Part shown: in pieces, positions 43,605 through 52,474 of the stretch
Position numbering within the stretch: the stretch's first letter is position 1
Layout: the number at the start of each line of letters is the position of its first letter
Assembly: GCA_019352035.1 (NCBI GenBank)
Contig: JABBNZ010000007.1
Coordinates: 1-64,000, forward strand
Source: Pseudomonadota bacterium
Lineage (GTDB): Bacteria > Pseudomonadota > Gammaproteobacteria > Steroidobacterales > Steroidobacteraceae
Length of the DNA: 64,000 bases
Direction of reading: 5' to 3'
Made by a program: the position numbers and the translations under genes
The notes under the pieces: generated by a model
The model's input: only the letters and a program-made list of their open reading frames with translations
The model's database searches: none
What the model was told of the DNA's origin: nothing

Positions 43605-45590
43605 TTATGTCCGCTGGGCTGTCGCGGGAATGTGCTCCTCGAACCAGCCGACCGTGCGCGCGGCGTAGTCCACCGTCGCGGGCCATTTGCGCACGCCGTG
43701 CCCTTCCTGCGGGTATGTCACCAGGGCCGACTTCACCCCGTTCTCGAGCAAGGCGTTGTGGAACTGCACGGCCTCTTCCGACGGCGTGCAGCGATCGAGC
43801 ACGCCACAGGTGGACAGGGTGGGGGTCTTGGCCTGATGAGCGAAGTTGATCGGGCTGCGGTCGAAATACTTGCCGCCCGGGTTGGTGTAGGTGTCTTTGA
43901 GGAATAGCGACACGAAGTGCGGGATGTTGGAGATCAAGTGCTCCGTCACCTGGTTCGTCACCGGTGAGACGGCGACGGCGGCCCCGAAGCGCCGGTCCTG
44001 GGTGATCAGCCACGCCGTCATGTAGCCGCCGTAGCTGACGCCGGTCACGCCGAGCCGGGCGGGGTCGGCGAGGCCCCGTTTGACCAGATGATCGAGGCCG
44101 GACAGGTAGTCGTGGGTATCCGCTCCCCCCATGTCCCCGAGCACGGGCCGCACGAACGCCTGGCCGCGCCCGGTGCTGCCGCGGGGGTTGGGCAGGAACA
44201 TCGCATAGCCGCGCTTGAGCAGCATCAGGGTGGCGATGCTGCGCCGTCCGAGCCAGTACGGCCGGTAATGCCACACCGGGCCGCCGTGCACGTTCAGGAT
44301 GACCGGATGGGGCCCGCGGCCCACCGGCTTCAGGAGCAGCCCATGGATCTCCAGGCCATCCGGCGCCTGCCATTTCACGGTCTCGACGCCGCCGAGCACA
44401 GAGAGCGCCTCATGGGCGCCGGGATCGAAGGATTTGATGGTCTGGTAGCGCCCTCTCCGGATGATGGCGATCTCCGGTGGGCGCGTGAAGCCCTCGGCCA
44501 CCAGCGCGCAATCGCCAGCCTCCCCGAAGCCTGCGACCGCGGTGTAGTAGCCGCCGGTCGTGATCTCCTCGCTCGCCCAGAGCTCCTCGAGCTGGCCAGA
44601 CTGGGCATCATAGAGCGAGATGACCGTCTCGAAGCCCCGGTGCCCGGCGAGCAGCAGATGCCGGTCGGAGCGCCATTCCGTATGGGTGACGTCCACCCCC
44701 CGGGTCGCAAGGTTGCGAACCTCGCCGCTCTGGGTGTCGATCACCCTCAGATCCCCTGCCACGATCCAGCGGTCGCTGCAGAGCGCCTCGACCACGGCAA
44801 TATGGCGGCCGGACGGGGAGGCGCTGGGCCAGCCCAGCTGGTCCTGCGGGGTGTAAACGACGCGGCTCGCGCCGCCCTCGGTCTCGATGACGGTGAGGCG
44901 GGCGGAGTACCAGAGCCCCTCGCTGGGGCCCGGGGAGACGATGGCCGTGATGGCATCATTACCGCACCAGGCGGCCTCCCAGACGTTGCTGTCCGCCGGA
45001 CTCACCTGGGAGACACGGTTCTCCTCGACCTCATAGACCCAGGCGCGACGCCAGCGGTAGGCCTCCTCCCCCGTATCGACGGTCGGCAGCCAAGCCGGAA
45101 GGTCCTTGGCAGCGGTCTTGGTCGTCGCGGCGCCCTGTGCGCCGGCGAGGTCCGCCCCGTGGCCGGCGACCCCGAGGAGAATCCGCCGTCCGCTCGCCGA
45201 CCACTGCAGGTATTCCACCCAGCCCTCGACCGGCGGGGTGGCGCGGCACTCCCCGGTATCGGCATCGAGCAGGTAGAGCTGGAAATCCCCCGCCTTGCGC
45301 CGGTCGGAGAGGAAGGCGATCCGCCGGCCGTCGGGCGAGAGCTTCGGGGCCCGATCGGTGTTGGGCCCGAAGGTGAGAACCCGGGTGTCCCCGCTCGTCA
45401 GGTCGGTCAGGCCGATCCGCGAGACCGCCTCGTTGGCGGAGTCGATGAGGTTGACCGTGAAGACGGCCCGCTCGCCGTGGGCCGAGATTTCCCCCGCGTC
45501 GGCGATGAGACCGTTCCCGGGCCGGCGGAAGGTGCAATAGAGGGCCTCGGTCTCCCGATACAACGGGGTGTCACGAATGTCTCTTTGCAT
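43605..45590 (-). CDS. S9 family peptidase (acylaminoacyl-peptidase/DAP-like)
   Basis: A 661-aa serine peptidase without a signal peptide. Beta-propeller repeats with SPDGRRIAFLSDRRKAGDFQ and WSASGRRILLG are followed by the hydrolase domain: HGGPVWHYRPYW, the nucleophile motif LGVTGVSYGGYMTAW and a late VTYPQEGHGVRKWPATVDYA with the catalytic His. CGVLDRCTPSEEAVQFHNAL holds the Asp. GGGGA lies six bases before the ATG. It probably degrades short or N-blocked peptides in the cytoplasm. It returns to the high-GC chromosomal composition and is not part of the lasso transcript, though both are S9 enzymes. Confidence 0.88.
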   Translation of the reverse strand: MQRDIRDTPLYRETEALYCTFRRPGNGLIADAGEISAHGERAVFTVNLIDSANEAVSRIGLTDLTSGDTRVLTFGPNTDRAPKLSPDGRRIAFLSDRRKAGDFQLYLLDADTGECRATPPVEGWVEYLQWSASGRRILLGVAGHGADLAGAQGAATTKTAAKDLPAWLPTVDTGEEAYRWRRAWVYEVEENRVSQVSPADSNVWEAAWCGNDAITAIVSPGPSEGLWYSARLTVIETEGGASRVVYTPQDQLGWPSASPSGRHIAVVEALCSDRWIVAGDLRVIDTQSGEVRNLATRGVDVTHTEWRSDRHLLLAGHRGFETVISLYDAQSGQLEELWASEEITTGGYYTAVAGFGEAGDCALVAEGFTRPPEIAIIRRGRYQTIKSFDPGAHEALSVLGGVETVKWQAPDGLEIHGLLLKPVGRGPHPVILNVHGGPVWHYRPYWLGRRSIATLMLLKRGYAMFLPNPRGSTGRGQAFVRPVLGDMGGADTHDYLSGLDHLVKRGLADPARLGVTGVSYGGYMTAWLITQDRRFGAAVAVSPVTNQVTEHLISNIPHFVSLFLKDTYTNPGGKYFDRSPINFAHQAKTPTLSTCGVLDRCTPSEEAVQFHNALLENGVKSALVTYPQEGHGVRKWPATVDYAARTVGWFEEHIPATAQRT

Positions 45591-45677
45591 GAGATTTCCC
45601 CTTTGGTCTTTTTTTCCCAGAACCGGGAGAATGATCCCATCGCCGGTTGCCGTCCAGTGGCAGTGCGCGTTTTTGCT

Positions 45678-46943
45678 TCAGCCGGCCCCGTCGAACCGGG
45701 CGAGCGCGTAGTCCGCGGGATCGACTCCCGGGGAGCCTCCCGTCAGCAGATCCGACAGGAGTTGCCCCGACCCCGCCGCCATCGTCCACCCCAGGTGCCC
45801 GTGGCCGGTGTTGATCCAGAGGTTGCCGAGCGGTGTCGGGCCGATGATCGGCACCCCGTCGGCCGACATCGGGCGCAGCCCGCACCAGGGCTGCGCCTGC
45901 GCCCGCTCGAGCCCGGCCGCGGGCAGCACCTGTCGCACGAGCCTCAGGAGGTTGCGGATGCGGCTTTGCGGCAGCGACAGGTCGTAACCGGCGAATTCCG
46001 CGGTTCCCGCCACGCGGATGACTCCCTCGAGGGGCACGACCACGGCGTGAAAATCGTCGTCGCAGACAGGGAGCCGCAACGGCGGATCGAGCCGCGGATG
46101 CTCGAAAGTCAGCGAGTAGCCCTTGGCGGGCCTCACGGGCACCTCGAGCCCGAGCTCCTTCAAGAGAAGCGGGCTGTAGCTGCCCGCGGCGATGACATAA
46201 CGGTCGGCGGTAAACCGCTCGCCCCCGCTGCGCACCGCCGTCACGCTGCCCTGTCGGACCTCGATGCCGGTGACCGGCGTGCGGAAGCGAAACTCCACAC
46301 CGGCGCGGCGGGCGTGCTCCGCGAGACCCACGGTGAACCTGTAGGCGTCGCCGAGCTCATCGAAGGGGTAATGGATGCCGCCGGCGAGCCGGGTGCCGAG
46401 CGGCGCCAGCGCCGGCTCCATGGCCACGATCTCATCGGCCGTCAGGCCGCGCAGGATCAGGCCCTGCGCCCGCAGCACCTCCCCCCACTCGAGCGCCCGC
46501 TCCAGGGCCGCGCGGTCGCGAATGAGCCGCAGCGACCCCTGGGTGCCGCAGCCGTACTCGATCCGCGTCTCCCGGCGCAGCTCCCCCAGGACCTCGAGCG
46601 AGCGCAGCGCGAGCTTGAGGTTCTTGATCGAGTTGCGTTGGTAACGGTCCGGGGTCGAGTTGCGCAGAAAAGCCGCCCCCCAGCGCCCGAGATGCGGCAG
46701 GGCTTTCAGGCGCAGCTTCAGCGGCGAGTCGGAGCGGCCGATGGACGCCAACAGCACCCGCCAGCTCCCGGGCGCGTTCCAGGGCTCCGGCATGCTGGGC
46801 GTCAGGAGCGAGCCGTTGGCGAAGCTCGTCTCGCGCCCCGCCCCCTCCTGGCGGTCGAGGACGGTGACCTCCCAGCCGCGGCGGGCCAGGAAATACGCGG
46901 AGGTGGTGCCGATCAGGCCGCTGCCGATAATGAGCGCTTTCAA
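45678..46943 (-). CDS. D-amino-acid dehydrogenase family FAD oxidoreductase (DadA-like)
   Basis: A 421-aa flavoenzyme of the DAO fold. The N-terminal FAD motif ALIIGSGLIGTTSAYFLARR and the DadA-type segment VLDRQEGAGRETSFANGSLL are present, followed by PSMPEPWNAPGSW. The C-terminal part has CGLRPMSADGVPIIGPTPLG and NLWINTGHGHLGWTMAAGSG, the standard DadA ending. It oxidises D-amino acids (or cis-hydroxyproline) to keto acids, passing electrons to the respiratory chain. It lies 87 bp upstream of the S9 peptidase on the same strand, consistent with peptide/amino-acid catabolism. Confidence 0.85.
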   Translation of the reverse strand: MKALIIGSGLIGTTSAYFLARRGWEVTVLDRQEGAGRETSFANGSLLTPSMPEPWNAPGSWRVLLASIGRSDSPLKLRLKALPHLGRWGAAFLRNSTPDRYQRNSIKNLKLALRSLEVLGELRRETRIEYGCGTQGSLRLIRDRAALERALEWGEVLRAQGLILRGLTADEIVAMEPALAPLGTRLAGGIHYPFDELGDAYRFTVGLAEHARRAGVEFRFRTPVTGIEVRQGSVTAVRSGGERFTADRYVIAAGSYSPLLLKELGLEVPVRPAKGYSLTFEHPRLDPPLRLPVCDDDFHAVVVPLEGVIRVAGTAEFAGYDLSLPQSRIRNLLRLVRQVLPAAGLERAQAQPWCGLRPMSADGVPIIGPTPLGNLWINTGHGHLGWTMAAGSGQLLSDLLTGGSPGVDPADYALARFDGAG

Positions 46944-47012
46944 CTGCGTTCCGGGCTTCCCATGGGGGAAGCGCAGCCTACCTCGGCCGCCGACACGCAG
47001 CCAAGGCGCTCG

Positions 47013-47297
47013 CTAGAGGCGGTGCCAGTAGGCGTTGCCGACGCAGGGCACCTGCCCGATCTTGGCTGCAATCAACGACAGGCGCCCTTCCGTGAGCCCC
47101 GTGACGTCGACACGGATGTACAACGTGCCTGTCGTTCCATGCTCCGCGACTACACGGCGCGGGACGACGTTGAGGGACTGGAAACAGTTTAAGACGCGGG
47201 CGAGCGCGCCCGGATCGGCATCAGCGCTGACGCGCAGGCAAAGCGCCTGTGTCGGGCCGTCTTCGGGCGCCTCTTGCAGGGCCAGTTCTTGGGTCAT
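47013..47297 (-). CDS. Small ACT-domain protein
   Basis: A 94-aa protein consisting of one ACT-type alpha/beta domain: LCLRVSADADPGALARVLNC, FQSLNVVPRRVVAEHGTTGT and LYIRVDVTGLTEGRLSLIAA. Similar small proteins act as amino-acid sensors or as acetolactate-synthase regulatory-subunit relatives. GAGGA lies nine bases before the ATG. It is 69 bp upstream of the dadA-like gene on the same strand and might sense an amino acid in that pathway. No catalytic domain is attached. Confidence 0.7.
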   Translation of the reverse strand: MTQELALQEAPEDGPTQALCLRVSADADPGALARVLNCFQSLNVVPRRVVAEHGTTGTLYIRVDVTGLTEGRLSLIAAKIGQVPCVGNAYWHRL

Positions 47298-47517
47298 GGA
47301 ATCGGATCCTCATGGCAATCTCACCTCGGTCGGACACGGACACCCCCGGCTTTCAGCGAAAGCCGGGCGGGTAATCGAGCCGATCTGGCGGCTGAGGACC
47401 ATCATGCTTGCGATCGAGTATGCCCCAGCGCCCGGATGGAAGTCACCTGCCTGCCGCATTTCTCGATGAGCACGCAACCAAAAGCCATTGACTTTCCCGC
47501 GGCGCCGAAATGCGAGT

Positions 47518-47531
47518 TGGTAGCGCTACCG
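47518..47531. promoter_or_regulatory. TGRTANCGNTAYCA-type operator upstream of GH51 gene
   Basis: TGGTAGCGCTACCG, a nearly perfect palindrome centred on GCGC, 54 bp before the arabinofuranosidase start. It matches three other sites in this window (56334, 56694, 63197) and has the CG-centred shape of LacI-family operators. Confidence 0.6.
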
Positions 47532-47585
47532 TCCTGATGCTGGTATCGTCCAAGTTGGATCGACCTCTCGGGCCAGCCGGGGAAC

Positions 47586-49781
47586 GTGCCCCGAAAGCGA
47601 AAACCGTTGAAGAAGTCACTGCTGACCGTGGCCGCCGCGGTGCTCTGCGTTGCGGCTCTGCCCCGCGCACGGGCCGCCGCCGCGCCCAGCCCGCGGCCGA
47701 TCCTCGCCACTGTCGATACGAGGCAGGTCAGCCGGCCGATCAGCCCTTACGAATACGGCATGTTCATCGAGCACATCGGCCCGCTCGTCTATCGCAGCCT
47801 CTGGTCCGAGATGCTCGATGACCGCAAGTTCTATTACGCCATCTCCTCCCGGGCCGCACCTGCCCCGGCAGGCCCGCGCTTCCTGCGGATGATGGCGCTG
47901 CGGCGCTGGCAGCCGGTGGGGCCCGATGCGCTCGTCACGATGGACACGCGCGATCCCTTCGTGGGCCTGCACAGCCCGCGCATCGAGCTCGGCGCCACGA
48001 GCGCGCACGGGATCCGCCAGTCCGGTCTCGCTCTCGTCAAAGGCAAGCGATACACGGGGTACATCTATCTGAAGGGGGGACCGGCAGCCCGGGTCAGCGT
48101 GACCCTCACCTGGGGACACGCGGCCCGCGACCGCGCAGCCGCTCAATTCTCCGGGCTCACGCACGGCTACGAGAGAGTCCCCTTCAGCTTCACCGCCGGC
48201 GCGGATACGGCGCGGGGCGCCCTCGAGATCACCGGTACCGGATCGGGCAGTTTCCACATCGGCACGGTCTCGCTCATGCCGGCGGACAACGTGGACGGCT
48301 TCCGGCCTGACACCATCGCCCTGCTGCGCCAGCTCCATTCCGGCTTCTGGCGCTTCCCCGGCGGCAACTTCACGGCCGATTTCAACTGGTACGAGGCGGT
48401 GGGCGATCGCGACACGCGCCCGCCCGTGCTCGATCACGCCTGGAACGCGGTCCAGTCGAACGACGTCGGGCTCGACGAGTTCATGACTCTGTGCCGGCTC
48501 CTCGGCGCCGCACCCTACATCACCGTCAACGCGGGATTCGGGGACGCGCACTCCGCCGCCCAGGAGGTCGAGTACATGAACGGCTCGACCGCGACGCCCC
48601 TCGGGGCGCTGCGGGCCCGCAACGGCCATCCGGCGCCCTATGACGTGAAGTTCTGGAACATCGGCAACGAGCCGTACGGCCCCTGGGAGCTCGGTCACAC
48701 CGATCTGAAGGACTTCCTGGTGAAGTACGGGGAATTCGCGCGCGCCATGCGCCGGGTCGACCCCTCGATCGTCCTGCTGGCCCCGGCCGCGATGCCCGAT
48801 GAGATGACCATCGAAGGGGTCGCCCGCGACCTGCACATCGCGAGCGATGAGGTGCCGTACTGCGCCGCCGCCGACTGGACCTGCGGCTACCTCGAGCACA
48901 GCTTCGGAGATTTCAACGGCATCACGGAGCATTGGTACGCGCGCGCGGGCATGCGCTTCGATCTGGCCCGCGGCCGCCAGGGACTTCGGATCGATCACAT
49001 GGAGCCCGGCTACGTCCCGGCGAAGGAGAGCGTGCTGCAATGGGTGCGGGCGCCCTCGGATCGGGTGCGCCTCAAGGCCGAGGAGTGGCGGCATTACGAG
49101 GGGCGTTTCCCGGCGATGCGGCGCGGCAAGATCTTCATGTCGATCGACGAGTATGCCTACACGGGAGCACCGCCCGACCTTAAGCTCTCGCTCGCCTACG
49201 CCATGGTGCTCAACGAGATGCTGCGCCACACCAACTTCCTGCGAATGTCGGCCTTCACCATGGGCGTCTCGACGCTCGACTTCGACGCCACCGCCGCGAC
49301 GTTGAATACCACGGGGCTCCTCTTCAAACTCTACGGGAAGCATCTCGGTGCGGGCCTGCTGCCGGTCAAGGTCACGGGCGACTCGCCGCAACCGCTCACC
49401 CGGTACCCGCTGCCCGTGGAGACGAATCCGCACGAGGCGGGCAGCGCGACGTACCCGCTCGATGTCATCGCCGCCGTCAGTCCCGACCGGAAGTACCTGA
49501 CGGTGGACGTGGTCAACGCGACCGCCGCGGCGCAGTTGCTTTCGCTCGATGTGCGCGGCGCCAGGATCGCGGGCAGATCCCAGCTCTGGCAGATGACCGG
49601 TCCCACGCTCGAGTCGGCCAACCGTCTCGGCCAGAAGCCTCGAGTCCGCGTCCGGCGGATCGCAACGGCCGCGGCACCGACCCTATCGGTTCCACCACTC
49701 AGCATCGACATCTACCGCTTCCCGTTAACGTCTTCCCCTCCCCCAGGGGAGGAGGGTGCTGACGAAGGGCAGCGGCCCTGA
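47586..49781 (+). CDS. Alpha-L-arabinofuranosidase, GH51 family
   Basis: A 731-aa exported glycosidase removing arabinofuranosyl side chains from arabinoxylan or arabinan. Signal peptide LLTVAAAVLCVAALPRARA follows a basic N-terminus (GTG start). The GH51 core begins PISPYEYGMFIEHIGPLVYR, with a carbohydrate-binding insert at about residues 110-225, then LHSGFWRFPGGNFTADFNWY. The acid/base Glu is in KFWNIGNEPYGPWE, and the nucleophile is probably the Glu in FMSIDEYAYTG. A LacI-type operator stands 54 bp upstream. It is convergent with the arabinose oxidation operon, whose substrate it would supply. Confidence 0.88.
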   Translation: MPRKRKPLKKSLLTVAAAVLCVAALPRARAAAAPSPRPILATVDTRQVSRPISPYEYGMFIEHIGPLVYRSLWSEMLDDRKFYYAISSRAAPAPAGPRFLRMMALRRWQPVGPDALVTMDTRDPFVGLHSPRIELGATSAHGIRQSGLALVKGKRYTGYIYLKGGPAARVSVTLTWGHAARDRAAAQFSGLTHGYERVPFSFTAGADTARGALEITGTGSGSFHIGTVSLMPADNVDGFRPDTIALLRQLHSGFWRFPGGNFTADFNWYEAVGDRDTRPPVLDHAWNAVQSNDVGLDEFMTLCRLLGAAPYITVNAGFGDAHSAAQEVEYMNGSTATPLGALRARNGHPAPYDVKFWNIGNEPYGPWELGHTDLKDFLVKYGEFARAMRRVDPSIVLLAPAAMPDEMTIEGVARDLHIASDEVPYCAAADWTCGYLEHSFGDFNGITEHWYARAGMRFDLARGRQGLRIDHMEPGYVPAKESVLQWVRAPSDRVRLKAEEWRHYEGRFPAMRRGKIFMSIDEYAYTGAPPDLKLSLAYAMVLNEMLRHTNFLRMSAFTMGVSTLDFDATAATLNTTGLLFKLYGKHLGAGLLPVKVTGDSPQPLTRYPLPVETNPHEAGSATYPLDVIAAVSPDRKYLTVDVVNATAAAQLLSLDVRGARIAGRSQLWQMTGPTLESANRLGQKPRVRVRRIATAAAPTLSVPPLSIDIYRFPLTSSPPPGEEGADEGQRP

Positions 49782-49866
49782 GGCCGCGGTACTGGCGGCG
49801 AAAATCGAGTGATCGAGAGCAGCCGAGCCCGCCGCCGATGCGGCTGCGCCGCGCGCTGCCGCCGCT

Positions 49867-50625
49867 CTACACCCAGCCGCCGTCCACGATGTAGTGCTGG
49901 TTGGTGCAGGCGCTCGCCTCCTCCGAGGCGAGGAAGACGACGAAGCTCGCCACCTCGGCCGGCTCCAGCCTTCGCTTCAGGCACTGCCGGGCCATGATCT
50001 CGGCCTCCGACTCCGCGGTGACCCATTTCTCGAGCTGACGCTGCGTCATGATCCAGCCCGGCGCGACCGCGTTCACGCGTATCCCGTAGGCGCCGAAGTC
50101 GCGTGCGAGCGAGCGCGTCAGACCCAATACAGCGGACTTCGACGCCGTGTATCCCGCCATGCCGCCCTGCCCGATGATCCAGGAGATCGAGCCGAGGTTG
50201 ATGATCGAGCCGCGCCCCGCCGCCTTCATGCCGGGGATCACGGCCTGGGCACAGAAGAACTGCTGCTTGAGGTTGACCGCGATGCGGCTGTCCCACACCG
50301 CCTCGGTGACCTCCTCGGTGGCATGGCGCTCATCGTGCGCGGCGTTGTTGACCAGCACCTGGATCGGTCCCAGGCGCTTGGCGGTCGCCGCCACGCAGCG
50401 CCGCAGCGCCGGGATGTCGGTGAGGTCGCAGGGCTCGAAGTGCACGGGCGTCCCCGCGGCCTGAAGCTCCCGCACCAGCGCGCGCGAGGGCTCCACGGCG
50501 ATATCGATGAAGGCGACCTTCGCCTGCTGCGCCGCGAACCGGCGCACGATCGCCTCGCCGATCCCCGAGCCGCCGCCCGTGACCAGCACCACCTGTCCCT
50601 TCAAGTCAGGATAAATCGCCGCCAT
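49867..50625 (-). CDS. SDR family oxidoreductase, probable sugar 1-dehydrogenase
   Basis: A 252-aa NAD(P)-dependent dehydrogenase with VLVTGGGSGIGEAIVRRFAA, VNNAAHDERH, catalytic Ser in IINLGSISWIIGQ and Tyr/Lys in GYTASKSAV, ending in QHYIVDGGWV. Such SDRs serve as L-arabinose or D-xylose 1-dehydrogenases of the Weimberg/Dahms-type routes. It overlaps the lactonase gene by 20 bp and is the last gene of a four-gene minus-strand operon (porter, mutarotase, lactonase, dehydrogenase). The pentose specificity is inferred from that context and the GH51 neighbour. Confidence 0.85.
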   Translation of the reverse strand: MAAIYPDLKGQVVLVTGGGSGIGEAIVRRFAAQQAKVAFIDIAVEPSRALVRELQAAGTPVHFEPCDLTDIPALRRCVAATAKRLGPIQVLVNNAAHDERHATEEVTEAVWDSRIAVNLKQQFFCAQAVIPGMKAAGRGSIINLGSISWIIGQGGMAGYTASKSAVLGLTRSLARDFGAYGIRVNAVAPGWIMTQRQLEKWVTAESEAEIMARQCLKRRLEPAEVASFVVFLASEEASACTNQHYIVDGGWV

Positions 50626-51526
50626 CTGCCTTCGCTCTCTCCGATTGATCGTGTGTTGAAGCGGTCTGCACTTCCACCGGCCTCTGCCCGGCCGCCGGCG
50701 CCTCGAAGCCGAAGAGGTCCCCCGCCAGAGGCTGCGCCGCGCGCTCTGCGGCCGTCATGCCCTTCCACGCGGTGGTGACGTAGGCCGTGCGGCGATCCGG
50801 GCCGCCGAAGGCGATCTTCGTGACCTGGGCGCACGGCAGGCGCACCGTCGCGAGAAGCTTGCCCTCGGGCGAATAGCGGCGCACGCCCCAACCGCCCCAG
50901 AGAGCGATCCAGACACAGCCCTCCTCGTCCACCGCCGTGCCATCGGGCCAGCCGGCGCCCTCCTCGATGCGCAAGAATACGCGCTTGCCGGTGAGCCTGT
51001 TCGGCTCCGGCCGGTCGAATGCGTAGACGGTCCGGTTGGCTGTGTCGGTGTGATAAAACACCCTGCCGTCGGGACTGAACGCCGGACCATTCGTAATGAC
51101 ATAGCCCTTATCGAGCATGACGCACTGTCCGTCCGCATCCAGACGGTACAAGGCGCCGCTCGGGGCGCTCTCGGCATCGTGCATGGAGCCGAACCACAGC
51201 GCCCCTTCTGGACTCACGCACGCGTCATTCAACCGGTTGGCGGGAAGATGGGGCTCCACGTGAGTCAGATGCACGAACTCGCAGGCCTGCGGGTCGAACC
51301 GATGCAGCCCCGTCCTGAGGCCGGCCACGAAGCCGCCGCCGCGCAGCGGCGCGAGAAACCCAGGCTGCTGCGGCGCCGCCCAGACATGGTGCTCGCCCTT
51401 GCCCGGATGCCACCGGTGGGCGCGCCGGCCCTTGATGTCGACGAACCAGAGCGCCGCCTCGCGCTCCACCCACACGGGACCTTCGCCGAGCTCGGCGCCG
51501 ACCTTGCATACGTGCGTCGCATCCAT
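50606..51526 (-). CDS. SMP-30/gluconolactonase-like sugar lactonase
   Basis: A 306-aa six-bladed beta-propeller lactonase (start MDATHV at 51526, AGAGG eight bases upstream). Metal-site and family motifs: GAELGEGPVWVEREAALWFV with the first Glu ligand, NRLNDACVSPEGALWFGSMH with the Asn, NGPAFSPDGRVFYHTDTANR and GWPDGTAVDEEGCVWIALWG with the Asp. It would open the aldonolactone produced by the downstream SDR, probably L-arabino- or xylonolactone. The gene overlaps the SDR gene, ensuring coupled expression. Confidence 0.88.
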   Translation of the reverse strand: MDATHVCKVGAELGEGPVWVEREAALWFVDIKGRRAHRWHPGKGEHHVWAAPQQPGFLAPLRGGGFVAGLRTGLHRFDPQACEFVHLTHVEPHLPANRLNDACVSPEGALWFGSMHDAESAPSGALYRLDADGQCVMLDKGYVITNGPAFSPDGRVFYHTDTANRTVYAFDRPEPNRLTGKRVFLRIEEGAGWPDGTAVDEEGCVWIALWGGWGVRRYSPEGKLLATVRLPCAQVTKIAFGGPDRRTAYVTTAWKGMTAAERAAQPLAGDLFGFEAPAAGQRPVEVQTASTHDQSERAKADGGDLS

Positions 51527-51586
51527 GATCACGACCTCTTGGGACAGGACCTTCGCTTCAGGCGGCGAAGCATACCCGCATGCCTC

Positions 51587-52471
51587 TCAATTGTCCGAGT
51601 TAGCGACGCTCAGCGTCACGAGCGCCTCGAAGCGCTCCCCGGGCGCGAGGAGCCTGTTGCCGGTGACCGCCGCGGGGGCCGAGCGGTTGACCGCATTCGG
51701 CATCTGGCTCACCGGCTCGATGCAGAAGAAGTCCTTGTCCGGGGGACTGTAGATGTGCAGCCAGCGCAGCTCGCGGCTCGCCGTGAGCGTCAGGCGCAGG
51801 CGCTCCTCGGGCAGCAGGATCCGCGCCACGCCGTCCCAGCCGGTGTGGCAGTGATCGATGAGCTCCGGGCGCGCCAGCGCATCGCCGCGGCCCCACTGCC
51901 CGAACCGCGCCCCGCGCGCGAGCCGCACCGGCAGCAACTGCTCGTCCGTGAGCCACGCGCCCTCGAGGTGCGCCTCGAGGAGCGCCCCCCGTCCCTTGTG
52001 GAAGTAGGGGTGCCACCCCAGGCCCGCGGGCATCGGCGTCGAGTCGAGGTTCTCGAGCGTGAGGATCACCTCGAGACTGTCCGCGTGCAGTGTCAGCGTC
52101 TGCGTGGCGGCATAGTGCCAGGGCCAACTGTCGGGGGGGTGCTCGAAGGCGAGCACCGCGCAGTCGCGGGCGGCGGACTCGACTCGCCAGGGCCGCCGCC
52201 AGGCGTGGCCATGCAGCGGATGCGCCTGGCCGGGCGCATTGCGCTCGATCCGGACCTCGCGCCCGCCCGCCCGAAAGCGCCCGTCGGCGATGCGGTTGGC
52301 GAAGGGCACGAGCGCGAATGCCGCCGTCTCGAACGGATCGCGGGTCCCGGGCGGCGTCGGCCGCAGCACATCGCGCCCTCGATGGCGCAGCCTCGCCACG
52401 GCGGCGCCGAGATCGGGAAGCACCTCGAGTGTCAGCTCCCCGTCGGCGAGCGAGATCCTCTCGTGCGTCAT
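51587..52471 (-). CDS. Aldose 1-epimerase (mutarotase) family protein
   Basis: A 294-aa beta-sandwich enzyme interconverting anomers of free aldoses. Motifs: ALVPFANRIADGRFRAGGRE, HPLHGHAWRRPW with the first active-site His, PAGLGWHPYFHKG with the second His, and a C-terminal FFCIEPVSQMPNAVNRS containing the catalytic Glu. It lies three bases after the sugar-porter stop and 60 bp before the lactonase gene, in the same operon. It would feed the correct anomer to the 1-dehydrogenase. Confidence 0.87.
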   Translation of the reverse strand: MTHERISLADGELTLEVLPDLGAAVARLRHRGRDVLRPTPPGTRDPFETAAFALVPFANRIADGRFRAGGREVRIERNAPGQAHPLHGHAWRRPWRVESAARDCAVLAFEHPPDSWPWHYAATQTLTLHADSLEVILTLENLDSTPMPAGLGWHPYFHKGRGALLEAHLEGAWLTDEQLLPVRLARGARFGQWGRGDALARPELIDHCHTGWDGVARILLPEERLRLTLTASRELRWLHIYSPPDKDFFCIEPVSQMPNAVNRSAPAAVTGNRLLAPGERFEALVTLSVANSDN

Positions 52472-52474
52472 TCC

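Noticed and set aside
44088-47192. 1034-codon open frame on the plus strand
   Set aside because: Antisense shadow of the S9 peptidase and dadA-like genes; the composition is Arg/Gly/Pro rich without recognisable motifs.
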